A stretch of DNA of 15,067 bases from Candidatus Nitrosopolaris nunavutensis (lineage in GTDB: Archaea > Thermoproteota > Nitrososphaeria > Nitrososphaerales > Nitrososphaeraceae), in contig DAOM01000168.1 in assembly GCA_002501855.1 (NCBI GenBank), positions 538-15,604 of the forward strand, read 5' to 3'. The translations under genes and the position numbers were made by a program. Positions 1 to 7,299 of this stretch are shown here, piece by piece. The notes under the pieces were generated by a model, which made no database searches, was not told where the DNA came from, and worked only from the letters and a program-made list of their open reading frames with translations. Numbering within the stretch: position 1 is the first letter of the stretch; the number at the start of each line of letters is the position of its first letter.

Positions 1-72
1 AGATATCTGAGTTGCTTAAAGTAACATTCTCTTCAAGAGATAGAACACCATTCTGTCTATAATCTTTCTAAT

Positions 73-148
73 GAATATATCAGAGTTTGAATATATCGAC
101 AATTTCTCCTACAGTCTTAGCGCTTGCTGTGAAGCACTCCAAATATAG
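73..148 (+). promoter_or_regulatory. Promoter region with paired GAATATATC repeats and TATA box
   Basis: GAATATATC occurs at 73-81 and again at 89-97, a 16-nt period or about 1.5 helical turns. AAATATAG at 141-148 sits about 30 nt before the ATG at 176, the right place for an archaeal TATA box giving a very short leader. The same arrangement precedes the second copy of this gene on the minus strand at 7956-8033, where the repeats are again 16 nt apart. Conservation in two copies argues for function, for example binding of a dimeric regulator. No regulator is identified. Confidence 0.5.
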
Positions 149-175
149 AATAGTTGAAGATAGCCCTATGAGAAA

Positions 176-454
176 ATGAACCACAATGTAACATTAGCAA
201 TCGTAGCTATCGTCGCAGCTATGACACTGACGGCAGTAGCATTCGCTATACCACAACAGGCTTTGGCGTATAGACACCACAACAATAACAACAATCACAA
301 AAACAGCATAAAAGTTGATCAACAGATCAATCAGCTAAATAACTGCACAGGCGCACCACAGGAGAAGGATCATATGGGTAGCGCTACAGTACCTAGCAGT
401 AGCAGTACAGTATGCCTTAACTCAGGCGACAATTCAGCCAACATACACAAATAA
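176..454 (+). CDS. Small secreted Asn/His-rich protein, copy 1
   Basis: This is a 92-residue protein of unknown function, predicted to be exported. Residues 1-32 form a signal peptide: a short polar start, a hydrophobic core (about 7-25), then PQQALA followed by Tyr, an AxA-type cleavage site near residue 31. The mature part opens with HHNNNNNHKNSIKVDQQINQ, followed by a low-complexity Ser/Thr stretch. It has two cysteines, in NNCTG (about 56-59) and TVCLN (about 78-82), that could form one disulfide outside the cell. It ends DNSANIHK. A second copy lies inverted at 7614-7931: the signal peptide, the Asn/His block and the C-terminus are nearly identical, while the middle differs. The ATG is supported by the TATA box 30 nt upstream and by the identical start in copy 2. 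The Asn/His cluster could bind metal, but that is speculation. Confidence 0.8.
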   Translation: MNHNVTLAIVAIVAAMTLTAVAFAIPQQALAYRHHNNNNNHKNSIKVDQQINQLNNCTGAPQEKDHMGSATVPSSSSTVCLNSGDNSANIHK

Positions 455-483
455 TCATGAGTGGAAGTAAGACGCACACTCCA

Positions 484-492
484 TTTTTTTTT
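484..492 (+). terminator. T9 run after secreted protein copy 1
   Basis: A run of nine T lies 30 nt after the stop codon. T-rich tracts are the usual intrinsic termination signal in archaea, with no hairpin needed. The related gene copy has a T8 run at the matching place downstream of its own stop (minus strand, about 7577-7584), which supports a terminator role. Confidence 0.4.
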
Positions 493-668
493 GTTAGTAC
501 AACAAAGGTACGTATCCCCAAAATTCAGCGTCGTTTCACGTAGCTCACATTCCCCGTAATATTTTCCATCCAACGAATTATTACAGTCTATTTATCCTAG
601 GCAGACTTGACTGATGCATGACTTCCACGCAAATGGACGTATGTATGAAGCATCTGCACAGGCCGTAG

Positions 669-678
669 TTATTAAAAG
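669..678 (+). promoter_or_regulatory. TATA-type promoter of the epimerase gene
   Basis: TTATTAAAAG is centred about 27 nt upstream of the ATG at 701. That spacing puts transcription start at or next to the start codon, so the mRNA is probably leaderless. There is no Shine-Dalgarno in front of the ATG, which agrees. Confidence 0.5.
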
Positions 679-700
679 ACAGCATATGAATTGTTAATCC

Positions 701-1714
701 ATGCATAAAGTACTAGTCACGGGCGGCGCTGGCTTCATCGGACATCATCTTATTAAAAGACTATCTGCAATGGATTGCAAAATTACCATCATTGATAATC
801 TAAGCAATTCAAATCGCATTTTTTTGCATATGATCAAACGTGCAATTCAGGCTAGTAGTGTAGGCACATCTCGCTATGTTAGCTTAAATGACGATGGGAT
901 TGATGATGTCGCATTTTATGCAGAAGACATAAGAAATAAAGACGCTCTCATAGACATTTTCGAAAGTGAAGAAATAGATACTTGTGTTCATTTAGCTTCA
1001 AAAATAAGTGTTCCGGAGTCGATTACAAATCCTGGGGACACGATAGATGTAAACATCAAAGGAACATTTAATGTCTTGGAAGCGTGTTCAAAGACGGAAG
1101 TGAAAAATCTGGTTTTTGCGTCTTCCTCAGCTGTCTATGGTGAATCAAAAACGTTGCCTATATCCGAAAAAGAACAATTAGATCCATTATCTCCGTACGG
1201 TGCCAGTAAGATAGCTGGAGAAGCTCTTGTATCTTCTTTTAGGAATACACGAAAAATCCAAAATGCTGTATCCATTCGAATCTTCAATGTTTTTGGGGAG
1301 GGAGGGTACGCAGGTGTAATAACAAAGTTTGCCGAACGATTATTAGCTGGTTTACCGCCAGTAATCTATGGTAATGGAAATCAGACAAGGGATTTCATTT
1401 TTGTTGATGATGTTGTTAGCGCTATAGTGTTGTCAGCTGCGGTCGCAGATAAGAAACAAGAAGAAAAATCAGCATCCTATCCTTCTTCTTATGCGCACAT
1501 TTTAAACGTTGGAGCCGGAAGAGCATTAAAGATAAAAGATCTGGCTCAAATGATGATCCAAATTTTTAATTTAGATTTGGAGCCTGTTTATAGCGAGGCC
1601 AGAAGCGGCGATATAATAAACAGTCTAGCCGATATGAGCAGATTGGAAACTGTTCTTGGCTTTGTGCCTTCCCGGGAAATAGTGCCTTCCTTGAAACAGA
1701 TGTTCCCCCTCTGA
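701..1714 (+). CDS. NAD-dependent sugar-nucleotide epimerase/dehydratase, GalE-like
   Basis: This is a 337-residue extended short-chain dehydrogenase, likely acting on a UDP- or other NDP-sugar in the cytoplasm. The N-terminal Rossmann motif TGGAGFIG is at 7-14, and Asp32 after the second strand favours NAD. The catalytic set is present: Ser/Thr-type SSSAVYG at 141-147 and YGASK at 166-170 (Tyr166, Lys170). RDFIFVDDV at 230-238 is the conserved sugar-nucleotide-binding region of the family, and length and order match UDP-glucose 4-epimerases. An insert at about 35-75 is longer than in typical GalE. The exact substrate (glucose/galactose, N-acetyl forms or uronates) cannot be read from sequence, so no gene symbol is given. 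No glycosyltransferase or other sugar gene lies beside it, so it is not part of a visible surface-sugar cluster here. It is expected to supply sugars for glycans or S-layer glycosylation. Confidence 0.9.
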   Translation: MHKVLVTGGAGFIGHHLIKRLSAMDCKITIIDNLSNSNRIFLHMIKRAIQASSVGTSRYVSLNDDGIDDVAFYAEDIRNKDALIDIFESEEIDTCVHLASKISVPESITNPGDTIDVNIKGTFNVLEACSKTEVKNLVFASSSAVYGESKTLPISEKEQLDPLSPYGASKIAGEALVSSFRNTRKIQNAVSIRIFNVFGEGGYAGVITKFAERLLAGLPPVIYGNGNQTRDFIFVDDVVSAIVLSAAVADKKQEEKSASYPSSYAHILNVGAGRALKIKDLAQMMIQIFNLDLEPVYSEARSGDIINSLADMSRLETVLGFVPSREIVPSLKQMFPL

Positions 1715-1781
1715 GTGAAACCACTTTTTGCATTCAACACATTGCCAGGTAGTCATTAGCCAATTAACCCTTCACAATCAT

Positions 1782-2051
1782 TTATCTTATTCTTCCCGTT
1801 ATGTCGCCGCACTTTAAATTATAGTGGTCTAAACTCTGTTTGAATTCTGGGTTTGTAGCTGCTTGCGGAAATTTACCAGCATTAATGATAGCATTTTTGT
1901 TATCTAGACAACCTGCTTTACCATCCTGATTGGCTTTATTGACGTTTTGTTTAGCAATTTGGATATTATTATATGACACTGCGACAGATATTATCGCAAA
2001 TATTGCCACTACGATGAATAATGCGATGACGACTTTAACTACTCTTCTCAT
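1782..2051 (-). CDS. Small single-helix membrane-anchored protein
   Basis: This is an 89-residue protein of unknown function. It starts MRRVVK and runs into one strongly hydrophobic helix (about residues 7-26, rich in V, I, A, F), followed by a soluble tail of about 60 residues with two cysteines (AGCLDN and LKCGD). The basic N-terminus before the helix suggests an N-in anchor with the tail outside the cell, where the cysteines could pair. The frame is open for 14 more codons upstream to an ATG at 2093, but I chose 2051 because GGAGGT lies 9 nt before it and the hydrophobic segment then starts at once, as in an anchor. No homologue was recognised. Confidence 0.65.
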   Translation of the reverse strand: MRRVVKVVIALFIVVAIFAIISVAVSYNNIQIAKQNVNKANQDGKAGCLDNKNAIINAGKFPQAATNPEFKQSLDHYNLKCGDITGRIR

Positions 2052-2060
2052 TGTTTTTTG

Positions 2061-2066
2061 ACCTCC
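2061..2066 (-). promoter_or_regulatory. Shine-Dalgarno that decides the start of the membrane protein
   Basis: On the minus strand GGAGGT is followed by a 9-nt spacer and then ATG at 2051. It is one of the few strong ribosome binding sites in the window, since most genes here look leaderless. It favours the internal ATG over the one at 2093. Confidence 0.6.
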
Positions 2067-2102
2067 TCCACTAGCGCAGTAGCCATTATCCAAATAGCCC
2101 CA

Positions 2103-2499
2103 TCATTTAACCAGAGTTCCATTAATTGATACTGTGTTTGCATGTACCAGAATTTGCAGATTTGCCAGGATGTAATTCTGAGTTTTCAAACGCTGCGCAA
2201 TCACAGAGGTATTATCCTGATTAAGCGCTATTAGGGTCTTTAGTAAATCTATCAATTGTTTCAATAGTTTATCTTTGTGTGAGCAGTCAATTGATCACTG
2301 AACCCATCAATCTCAATAATTTGAGATAGGCCTTGGACCTCCTGATATCCGTAGCGTTGTTGATTGATAGCTCACTATAGTCAAAAACCTGGTATAATCA
2401 TCACCATTGGCATGCTTATAGCTCCGTATTCGAATTTCTGTATAATATGCGATGTCAGCCGTGAACTTTCATTCTCAGGTTGCACTCTGATAGGTTGTT
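2103..2499 (-). pseudogene. Decayed minus-strand gene, at least two frame changes
   Basis: No intact ORF exists here, but the minus strand carries consecutive protein-like stretches in different frames. The 5' part reads QPIRVQPENESSRLTSHI and on to MVMIIPGF, then a stop. The middle reads NQQRYGYQEVQGLSQIIEID and on to TAHTKINY. The 3' part is open from 2294 to the stop at 2103-2105 and includes KLLKQLIDLLKTLIALNQDN and QILVHANTVSINGTLVK. None has a usable start codon. The pieces abut in order and have natural amino-acid composition, so I read them as one former gene of about 130 codons broken by indels. The family was not recognised. It lies just upstream of the membrane protein at 1782-2051 on the same strand. 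The alternative is chance open frames. Confidence 0.35.
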
Positions 2500-2570
2500 A
2501 GACGTACCAGCTAGTCCTGTCCGAGAATTTACTCAGATTTAATATTTCGTCGATACTCTTTTCGCTTCTG

Positions 2571-2939
2571 GTGCCGTTGTCACCATATGTCGCGAAGGCA
2601 AGTAGCAATTGCAGCCTTCAAGGTCAAGCTAACCATAAAACCGGTTCCCACACTCTGAGCAGCAGTGTATCTTCACAGAATGGCAGCTGTTCCAATTCTG
2701 TGGCTAGTCGCGCAGGACAAGGGTCTGGACATAATGTTTTTGCGAACGCTTTTTCTGATCCAGGATTAAGCACTTCTACTTGTACTAGCGCCTCAACAAG
2801 TCACGCAGGGTTTCAGTTCCAATTTAACGATGGTCAACATAGCATCCAGGTGATAGAAGTTGTAGCGCAAGCTCCCAATCTCCATAATTTTTTGCAAGCG
2901 CGCCATCGACAACTAAAATTACACCATAATTATGTTTGA
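2571..2939 (+). CDS. Ser-rich secreted-like ORF, probably missing its start
   Basis: From a GTG at 2571 this reads 122 residues, Ser-rich in the first half (SSSVSSQNGSCSNSVAS) with three cysteines (residues about 14, 40 and 71). The same frame stays open upstream to a stop at 2499-2501 and reads SSILFSLLVPLSPYVAKA just before Ser-Ser-Asn, which looks like the core and AxA cleavage site of a signal peptide. No ATG, GTG or TTG lies at the right place in front of that core. Either the 5' end has been lost, making this a fragment of an exported protein, or the GTG is used and the signal is cut in half. The C-terminal end (HRQLKLHHNYV) looks less protein-like and may be read-through. Function unknown. 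Confidence 0.35.
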   Translation: MPLSPYVAKASSNCSLQGQANHKTGSHTLSSSVSSQNGSCSNSVASRAGQGSGHNVFANAFSDPGLSTSTCTSASTSHAGFQFQFNDGQHSIQVIEVVAQAPNLHNFLQARHRQLKLHHNYV

Positions 2940-3140
2940 TGCTCAAGTTGCCAGTGCGTGACTCCCACTTATCGCGCTAGTTATAATTCCTACTTTCTGT
3001 CTTGTCTGTTGCAGCAATTTCAGGAACTGACGACGAATACTATAAAGTATATTGAATATATTGACTTGTGTTGGAAACCATAATTATTAATAGCGTTATC
3101 ACCATTATTATTATGCACTTTGGAGCTCTTAGTGATCTGG

Positions 3141-3155
3141 TTAATAGTATTTTAA
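3141..3155 (+). promoter_or_regulatory. TATA-type element upstream of the pyruvate-kinase-like gene
   Basis: TTAATAGTATTTTAA lies 20-34 nt before the ATG at 3175. Initiation 25-30 nt downstream of the TATA centre falls near 3170-3175. A leaderless transcript would therefore use the ATG at 3175 rather than the GTG at 3166. Confidence 0.4.
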
Positions 3156-3174
3156 CAAAGCATTCGTGAACATT

Positions 3175-5112
3175 ATGTCTGCTAGATGGACTTATGAGAA
3201 ATTAAATGGTCTCGGAGGGAAAGAATTCCAAATACTTGGCCGACAACTAAATGCATTCTATGTCAATACCATAGAGCTCGCACAAAAAGCACAGGGCAAT
3301 TTTGTGCTTAGGATAAAAGAAAAGGAAAACAAATGCAGCCGCGATAACCTATTGTGCTATTTAGCATTAAGGAAACATGATTTGTCAGATTTACAGCTAA
3401 GTCTAGCTGAACAAGGTCTTTCTTCCCTGGGAATGCTTGAGGGTGAAGTACTAGTTAGTATTGAACAAGTCCTCAAACATTTTGGAATCCGTCCTGGTAA
3501 TACTAGTAGCTTATGTAAGATCAATTCTAAAAGTGCTAGTTTGTTATTGGGAAAACGTAGTAAATTGATATTTGGCTCTCCGAGCAAAGGAAGAAGAACG
3601 TGTATCATGGTAACACTAGACTCTACTGATATTTACCAACATGAATTGATTGAGCACTTACTTGAGAGTGGTATGGATATAGCTCGAATCAATTGCGCAC
3701 ATAATACAGATAGGGAATGGAGCTTAATAATTAAAGCTATACACGAAGCTGAAGAACAATTAGTTCAGCGTGAGAAAGGGACTAGGAGCAGATGTATGAT
3801 CTTAATGGATCTAGGAGGTCCCAAGATTAGGACGGGTCATATGGAGTTCAAAGTGCGTCCACTTAAAATTATCGTTCCAAAAGATAAGTATGGTCGGCCT
3901 GTGCGCTTTGTTGAAGGATTCTTAGATACCGAAGCAAGCTACACAGAACTAGTCGACCAAGTAACAGGGCCATCGACTTTTGTTATAGCGATATCAACAG
4001 GCAACGATCGTGGGTTAGGTAGTTTACAGAAAGACCAAAAGATAACTTTCAAGGACGCACGTGATGAGCACCAACGTACAATCACTGTACTTGAACGAAC
4101 AAGTCCTACTCGGGTGCGAATAGGACTGGAACAAACTGCATATCTAAAAGAGGGTATAAAATTAGAATGTCAAACAAATAGTAATAGTAATAAAAAGTGT
4201 TCATTCACAGTCGGAGCTATTAAACCACAGCCACTTGAGTTAAAAGTAGAGGCGGGTGATGTATTGCGTCTTTATAGGGATGCAAGGCTAGGTCATTCTG
4301 GTCCTGGATCTGGATCTGATGGCAAGCCTGCTGCAGCTATTAGTTGTACATATCCAGAAGTTCTTGACCAGGTCAAAATTGGCCACAGAATATTCATAGA
4401 CGACGGAAAAATCGAAGCAGTTGTGCGTTCATCAAATGAACAATATCTCGGATTAGAGATCATTTCGCCCAAAGGAATAATGGCCAAGATCAAATCCAAT
4501 AAGGGTATAAACTTTCCAGATTCATCTCTTAAAATGCCCGCCCTGACACCTGACGACATCAGGAATCTGGGTTTTGTCGTGGAACACGCAGATATGGTAG
4601 GATTAAGTTTCGTTCATAGACCAGAGGATCTTTACGATTTACGCGAAATATTGTCTAAATTAGGTCATCCAAATTTGGGTATAGTTGCAAAGATAGAAAC
4701 AGCGGATTCAATCCACAATCTGGCTAAGATACTTATTGCAGGTCTTGAATTACCAAAATTTGCAATATTGATCGCAAGGGGTGATTTAGCTGTTGAGGTA
4801 GGATTTGAGAATTTGGCATTCGTTCAAGAAGACATACTCTGTTTATGTGAAGCAGCACATATCCCTGTCATACTGGCCACACAAATACTTGAAAGCTTGG
4901 CTGAAAGTGGTCTTCGAAGTCGCGCAGAAATGACAGATGCAATTATGGGACAACGTGCTGAATGCGTAATGTTAAACAATGGCATACATATACTTGAAGC
5001 AGTCAGAACCTTAGCAATATTATTAAGTACTGAAGAACGACATCAAGTGAAGAAACATCAACTGTTCAGTGAATTTACATTTCAGCATGCTGTGTTTGAG
5101 GAAGAGAATTGA
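3175..5112 (+). CDS. Long pyruvate-kinase-like protein
   Basis: This is a 645-residue cytoplasmic protein whose core is the pyruvate kinase barrel, expected to interconvert PEP + ADP and pyruvate + ATP. Residues 1-140 are a helical N-terminal extension not found in classical pyruvate kinase. Barrel motifs follow in order: DIARINCAHN (168-177), LMDLGGPKIRTG (210-221), IDDG (408-411), VAKIET (504-509, catalytic Lys and metal-binding Glu), ARGDLAVE (534-541, metal Asp), ATQILESL (568-575) and SRAEMTDA (582-589). The region from about 222 to 400 is a much enlarged B domain. After the barrel, VMLNNG replaces the usual MLSGETA, and the allosteric C-terminal domain is missing. From memory, a group of bacterial pyruvate-kinase-like proteins has VMLNKGP at this spot, so bacterial origin is possible. 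An in-frame GTG at 3166 is the alternative start. It is convergent with the aldehyde dehydrogenase. Activity as a true pyruvate kinase is inferred. Confidence 0.8.
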   Translation: MSARWTYEKLNGLGGKEFQILGRQLNAFYVNTIELAQKAQGNFVLRIKEKENKCSRDNLLCYLALRKHDLSDLQLSLAEQGLSSLGMLEGEVLVSIEQVLKHFGIRPGNTSSLCKINSKSASLLLGKRSKLIFGSPSKGRRTCIMVTLDSTDIYQHELIEHLLESGMDIARINCAHNTDREWSLIIKAIHEAEEQLVQREKGTRSRCMILMDLGGPKIRTGHMEFKVRPLKIIVPKDKYGRPVRFVEGFLDTEASYTELVDQVTGPSTFVIAISTGNDRGLGSLQKDQKITFKDARDEHQRTITVLERTSPTRVRIGLEQTAYLKEGIKLECQTNSNSNKKCSFTVGAIKPQPLELKVEAGDVLRLYRDARLGHSGPGSGSDGKPAAAISCTYPEVLDQVKIGHRIFIDDGKIEAVVRSSNEQYLGLEIISPKGIMAKIKSNKGINFPDSSLKMPALTPDDIRNLGFVVEHADMVGLSFVHRPEDLYDLREILSKLGHPNLGIVAKIETADSIHNLAKILIAGLELPKFAILIARGDLAVEVGFENLAFVQEDILCLCEAAHIPVILATQILESLAESGLRSRAEMTDAIMGQRAECVMLNNGIHILEAVRTLAILLSTEERHQVKKHQLFSEFTFQHAVFEEEN

Positions 5113-5297
5113 CAATTAAAATGAAATTCAGACATGATCGGCATTGATTTGAAAGAATTCCATGACTTTCAGGCTTGTTAGGTACTGCTTAGTCTAGAAG
5201 TCTGCATCGTCCATCCATGTATTACTTCATTCTTCTTACAGACCCCGTTAGATCTAAGTTCTTTACTCTGTCTGGTCTTCTAAAATCATTACTGATC

Positions 5298-6707
5298 TCA
5301 TTCTACAAGCAGTTTATGTGATATGTCCTTTACTACTATTGATTTTACGTTTACAAATTCTCGTGTACCGTAGTGTGATAATTCTCTACCTATTCCAGAT
5401 GATTTTATACCCCCAAAAGGCAATCTGGGATCTGATCTTACCATTTCATTTACTCTGACCACTCCGCTTCGAATGTCTCGTGCAAGTCGCACACCTTTCT
5501 CAAAGTTACTCGTCCATATACTCGCACCCAATCCAAATTCTGAATTGTTAGCTTCCCATATAGCGTCGGCCTCGTTATCCACTACGATAATAGGTGCCGC
5601 AGGTCCAAATACCTCTTCATTTAAAACAACCATTTGATGATTTACGTTAGTTATGATCGTTGGCTCGTAAAAGTATCCATCACCAGCTATTATCCTGCCG
5701 CCTGTCAATATTTTACCACCTTTCGACTTTGCGTCTTCTACTTGATTTATTAGAGTTTGTCGTTGGCTTTCCCTAACTAATGGTCCAACTGTGGTTTTGG
5801 AATTCATGGGATCTCCAACGACTTCTGACTCTACATTGTGTGTAAATAGTTTTGAAAATTTCTCCGCCACTTCCTTTACAACGATGAATCTCTTTGCTGC
5901 AATACAGCTCTGGCCAGTGTTAAGTAATCTGGATTGGGCTGCCAGGTGTGCTGTTTGATTTACGTCAGCGTCTTCCAGCACTACGAAAGGATCACTCCCT
6001 CCTAATTCTAAAACACACTTTTTCAATCCTCTTGCAGCAAGCTCCGCAACCCTTTTTCCAGTATTAACACTCCCTGTTACTGAAACTGCATCAATCTTAT
6101 CTGATTGTACTAGTGCCTCTCCAGCCTTGTAGTCACCTATAATACACTGAAAGACATTCTCAGGAAATCCACTTTCTCTAAAAGCTTCTTGAATTTGTAA
6201 AGCAGATCCTGTACATACACTTGAGTGCTTAAGTACAACTACATTGCCAGCAATTAATGTCGGAATAGCATAACGCATGACTTGCCAAAATGGAAAATTC
6301 CACGGCATAATACCTGCGACTACTCCTAGAGGCTCAAATGAAATGAAGCTCTTGCGGAATTCGGTCGGAACTATTTCGTCACGCAAGAATACTTCTGCAT
6401 TTTCAGAATAATATTCACATACCAAAACACATTTCTCTATTTCTGCAATTGCCTGAGTTATGGGTTTCCCCATTTCTTCTGTAACGATTTTTGCATATCT
6501 GTTCTTATTCTTAGTGAGTATTTTGGCCAGGTCTCGAATGTAATCACAGCGCTCCAAAATTTCCTTCTTCCTCCATTTCTCAAAGGCATTTTGTGCATTT
6601 TTTGCTATATGTTCAATCTGTTCTATTGACATGATGTCATAGGACAAAATAACCTTTCCAGTTGTAGGATTAACCGTTTGGATTTTAGCATTATTAGCCA
6701 TGCTCAT
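5298..6707 (-). CDS. Aldehyde dehydrogenase, succinate-semialdehyde dehydrogenase-like
   Basis: This is a 469-residue cytoplasmic enzyme oxidising an aldehyde to the acid with NAD(P). All ALDH landmarks are present: MPWNFPF with Asn137, Lys160 in VVVLKHSS (cofactor site), TGSVNTGK (211-218), general base Glu234 in LELGGSDP, nucleophile Cys268 in NTGQSCIA, EEVFGP (364-369) and PFGGIKSSGIGRE (430-442). The VLKHSS segment and short overall length resemble the YneI/Sad type of succinate-semialdehyde dehydrogenase rather than GabD, but the substrate is not proven. Succinate semialdehyde is also an intermediate of the 3-hydroxypropionate/4-hydroxybutyrate carbon-fixation cycle used by ammonia-oxidising archaea, which makes that substrate plausible. 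A second ATG lies two codons in (6701). It is monocistronic, with a TATA element about 35 nt upstream. Confidence 0.9.
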   Translation of the reverse strand: MSMANNAKIQTVNPTTGKVILSYDIMSIEQIEHIAKNAQNAFEKWRKKEILERCDYIRDLAKILTKNKNRYAKIVTEEMGKPITQAIAEIEKCVLVCEYYSENAEVFLRDEIVPTEFRKSFISFEPLGVVAGIMPWNFPFWQVMRYAIPTLIAGNVVVLKHSSVCTGSALQIQEAFRESGFPENVFQCIIGDYKAGEALVQSDKIDAVSVTGSVNTGKRVAELAARGLKKCVLELGGSDPFVVLEDADVNQTAHLAAQSRLLNTGQSCIAAKRFIVVKEVAEKFSKLFTHNVESEVVGDPMNSKTTVGPLVRESQRQTLINQVEDAKSKGGKILTGGRIIAGDGYFYEPTIITNVNHQMVVLNEEVFGPAAPIIVVDNEADAIWEANNSEFGLGASIWTSNFEKGVRLARDIRSGVVRVNEMVRSDPRLPFGGIKSSGIGRELSHYGTREFVNVKSIVVKDISHKLLVE

Positions 6708-6738
6708 GTATCACGAGCTAAATAATACGCATTTGCGC

Positions 6739-6747
6739 TTAATAAAG
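6739..6747 (-). promoter_or_regulatory. TATA-type promoter of the aldehyde dehydrogenase
   Basis: On the minus strand TTTATTAAG lies about 32-40 nt before the ATG at 6707. It would start transcription near 6717 with a leader of about 10 nt. Confidence 0.4.
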
Positions 6748-6782
6748 TCAATAGTCTATTTAGGGGATAAATTATGTGTGAT

Positions 6783-6824
6783 ACTTATTCAAACCAATAA
6801 GTAAGGGTTTCTTGCCCTTTTTTT
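6783..6824. terminator. Two adjacent perfect hairpins with a T7 run
   Basis: ACTTATT (6783-6789) pairs with AATAAGT (6796-6802) around a 6-nt loop. Immediately next, AAGGG (6803-6807) pairs with CCCTT (6815-6819) around a 7-nt loop, and T continues to 6824. The T run faces the plus strand, although the neighbouring genes are both on the minus strand. The site lies between DUF167 and the aldehyde dehydrogenase and may stop antisense transcription, or fold in the DUF167 mRNA tail. Confidence 0.4.
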
Positions 6825-6939
6825 GTTCTACTCCTAGTCTGCAGATGATTGCGGCAAGGAAAATAAAATAAAATCATGGATTAAACCATACAATCAAGCT
6901 CTGAAAGTGAAACCTGCAAATCATTACATTTCGTAACCA

Positions 6940-7158
6940 CTAGATCCTCTGAATTTCAATTATTTTCTTTTTTGATGTTAATCCAGAAATGATACGTATG
7001 CTATTTTCGGGTACTCCAAAGAAATCTGATGCTTTTCTTATCAGCTCCTTGTTTGCTTTTCCATGTTTTGGTTCAGATTTTATAGCCATTATTATTTCAT
7101 CCCCATTTACTTGAATTTGTCCTGATGAATTGAATTTGACTTCGACGAAATACCTCAA
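6940..7158 (-). CDS. DUF167 (YggU/UPF0235) family protein
   Basis: This is a 72-residue cytoplasmic protein. The family core is plain: a beta strand pair, then SEPKHGKANKELI (about 28-40), FFGVPENSIRIISGLTSKKK (46-65) and a final I-E-I strand. This matches the conserved EPxxGKANxxL ... GVPxSxVxIxxGxxSRxK pattern of DUF167. The biochemical role of the family is not established. The start must be the TTG at 7158, because a TAA precedes it directly in frame and the first strand would be lost with any later start. The usual family length is about 75-100 residues, so this is a short but complete member. It is separated from the aldehyde dehydrogenase by more than 230 nt with hairpins, so it is probably its own unit. 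Confidence 0.85.
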   Translation of the reverse strand: MRYFVEVKFNSSGQIQVNGDEIIMAIKSEPKHGKANKELIRKASDFFGVPENSIRIISGLTSKKKIIEIQRI

Positions 7159-7209
7159 TTAATTAACTCAATGCATAATAATTCATGATTTTTATTTATC
7201 TATTAGGGT

Positions 7210-7253
7210 GTCTCTAAAACAGACGAATCTGGGAGCGTTTAGAGACTTTTTTT
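7210..7253. repeat. 9-bp perfect inverted repeat followed by T7
   Basis: GTCTCTAAA (7210-7218) and TTTAGAGAC (7238-7246) are exact reverse complements with a 19-nt loop, and seven T follow at 7247-7253. It has the form of a terminator for a plus-strand transcript, but no plus-strand gene lies upstream. It could instead be the two ends of a very small or collapsed insertion element. Confidence 0.45.
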
Positions 7254-7299
7254 GAATTGGAATCCGACTGTAAATACTATTCTCTTCATTGGTTGAAGT

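Noticed and set aside
370..573. Minus-strand ORF over the end of secreted protein copy 1
   Set aside because: It is antisense to the conserved 3' end of the secreted gene; the same antisense pattern recurs opposite copy 2 (7495-7776).
3357..3608. Minus-strand ORF inside the pyruvate-kinase-like gene
   Set aside because: Antisense shadow of the clear coding frame, with no start signal or recognisable composition. The same applies to 4293-4559.
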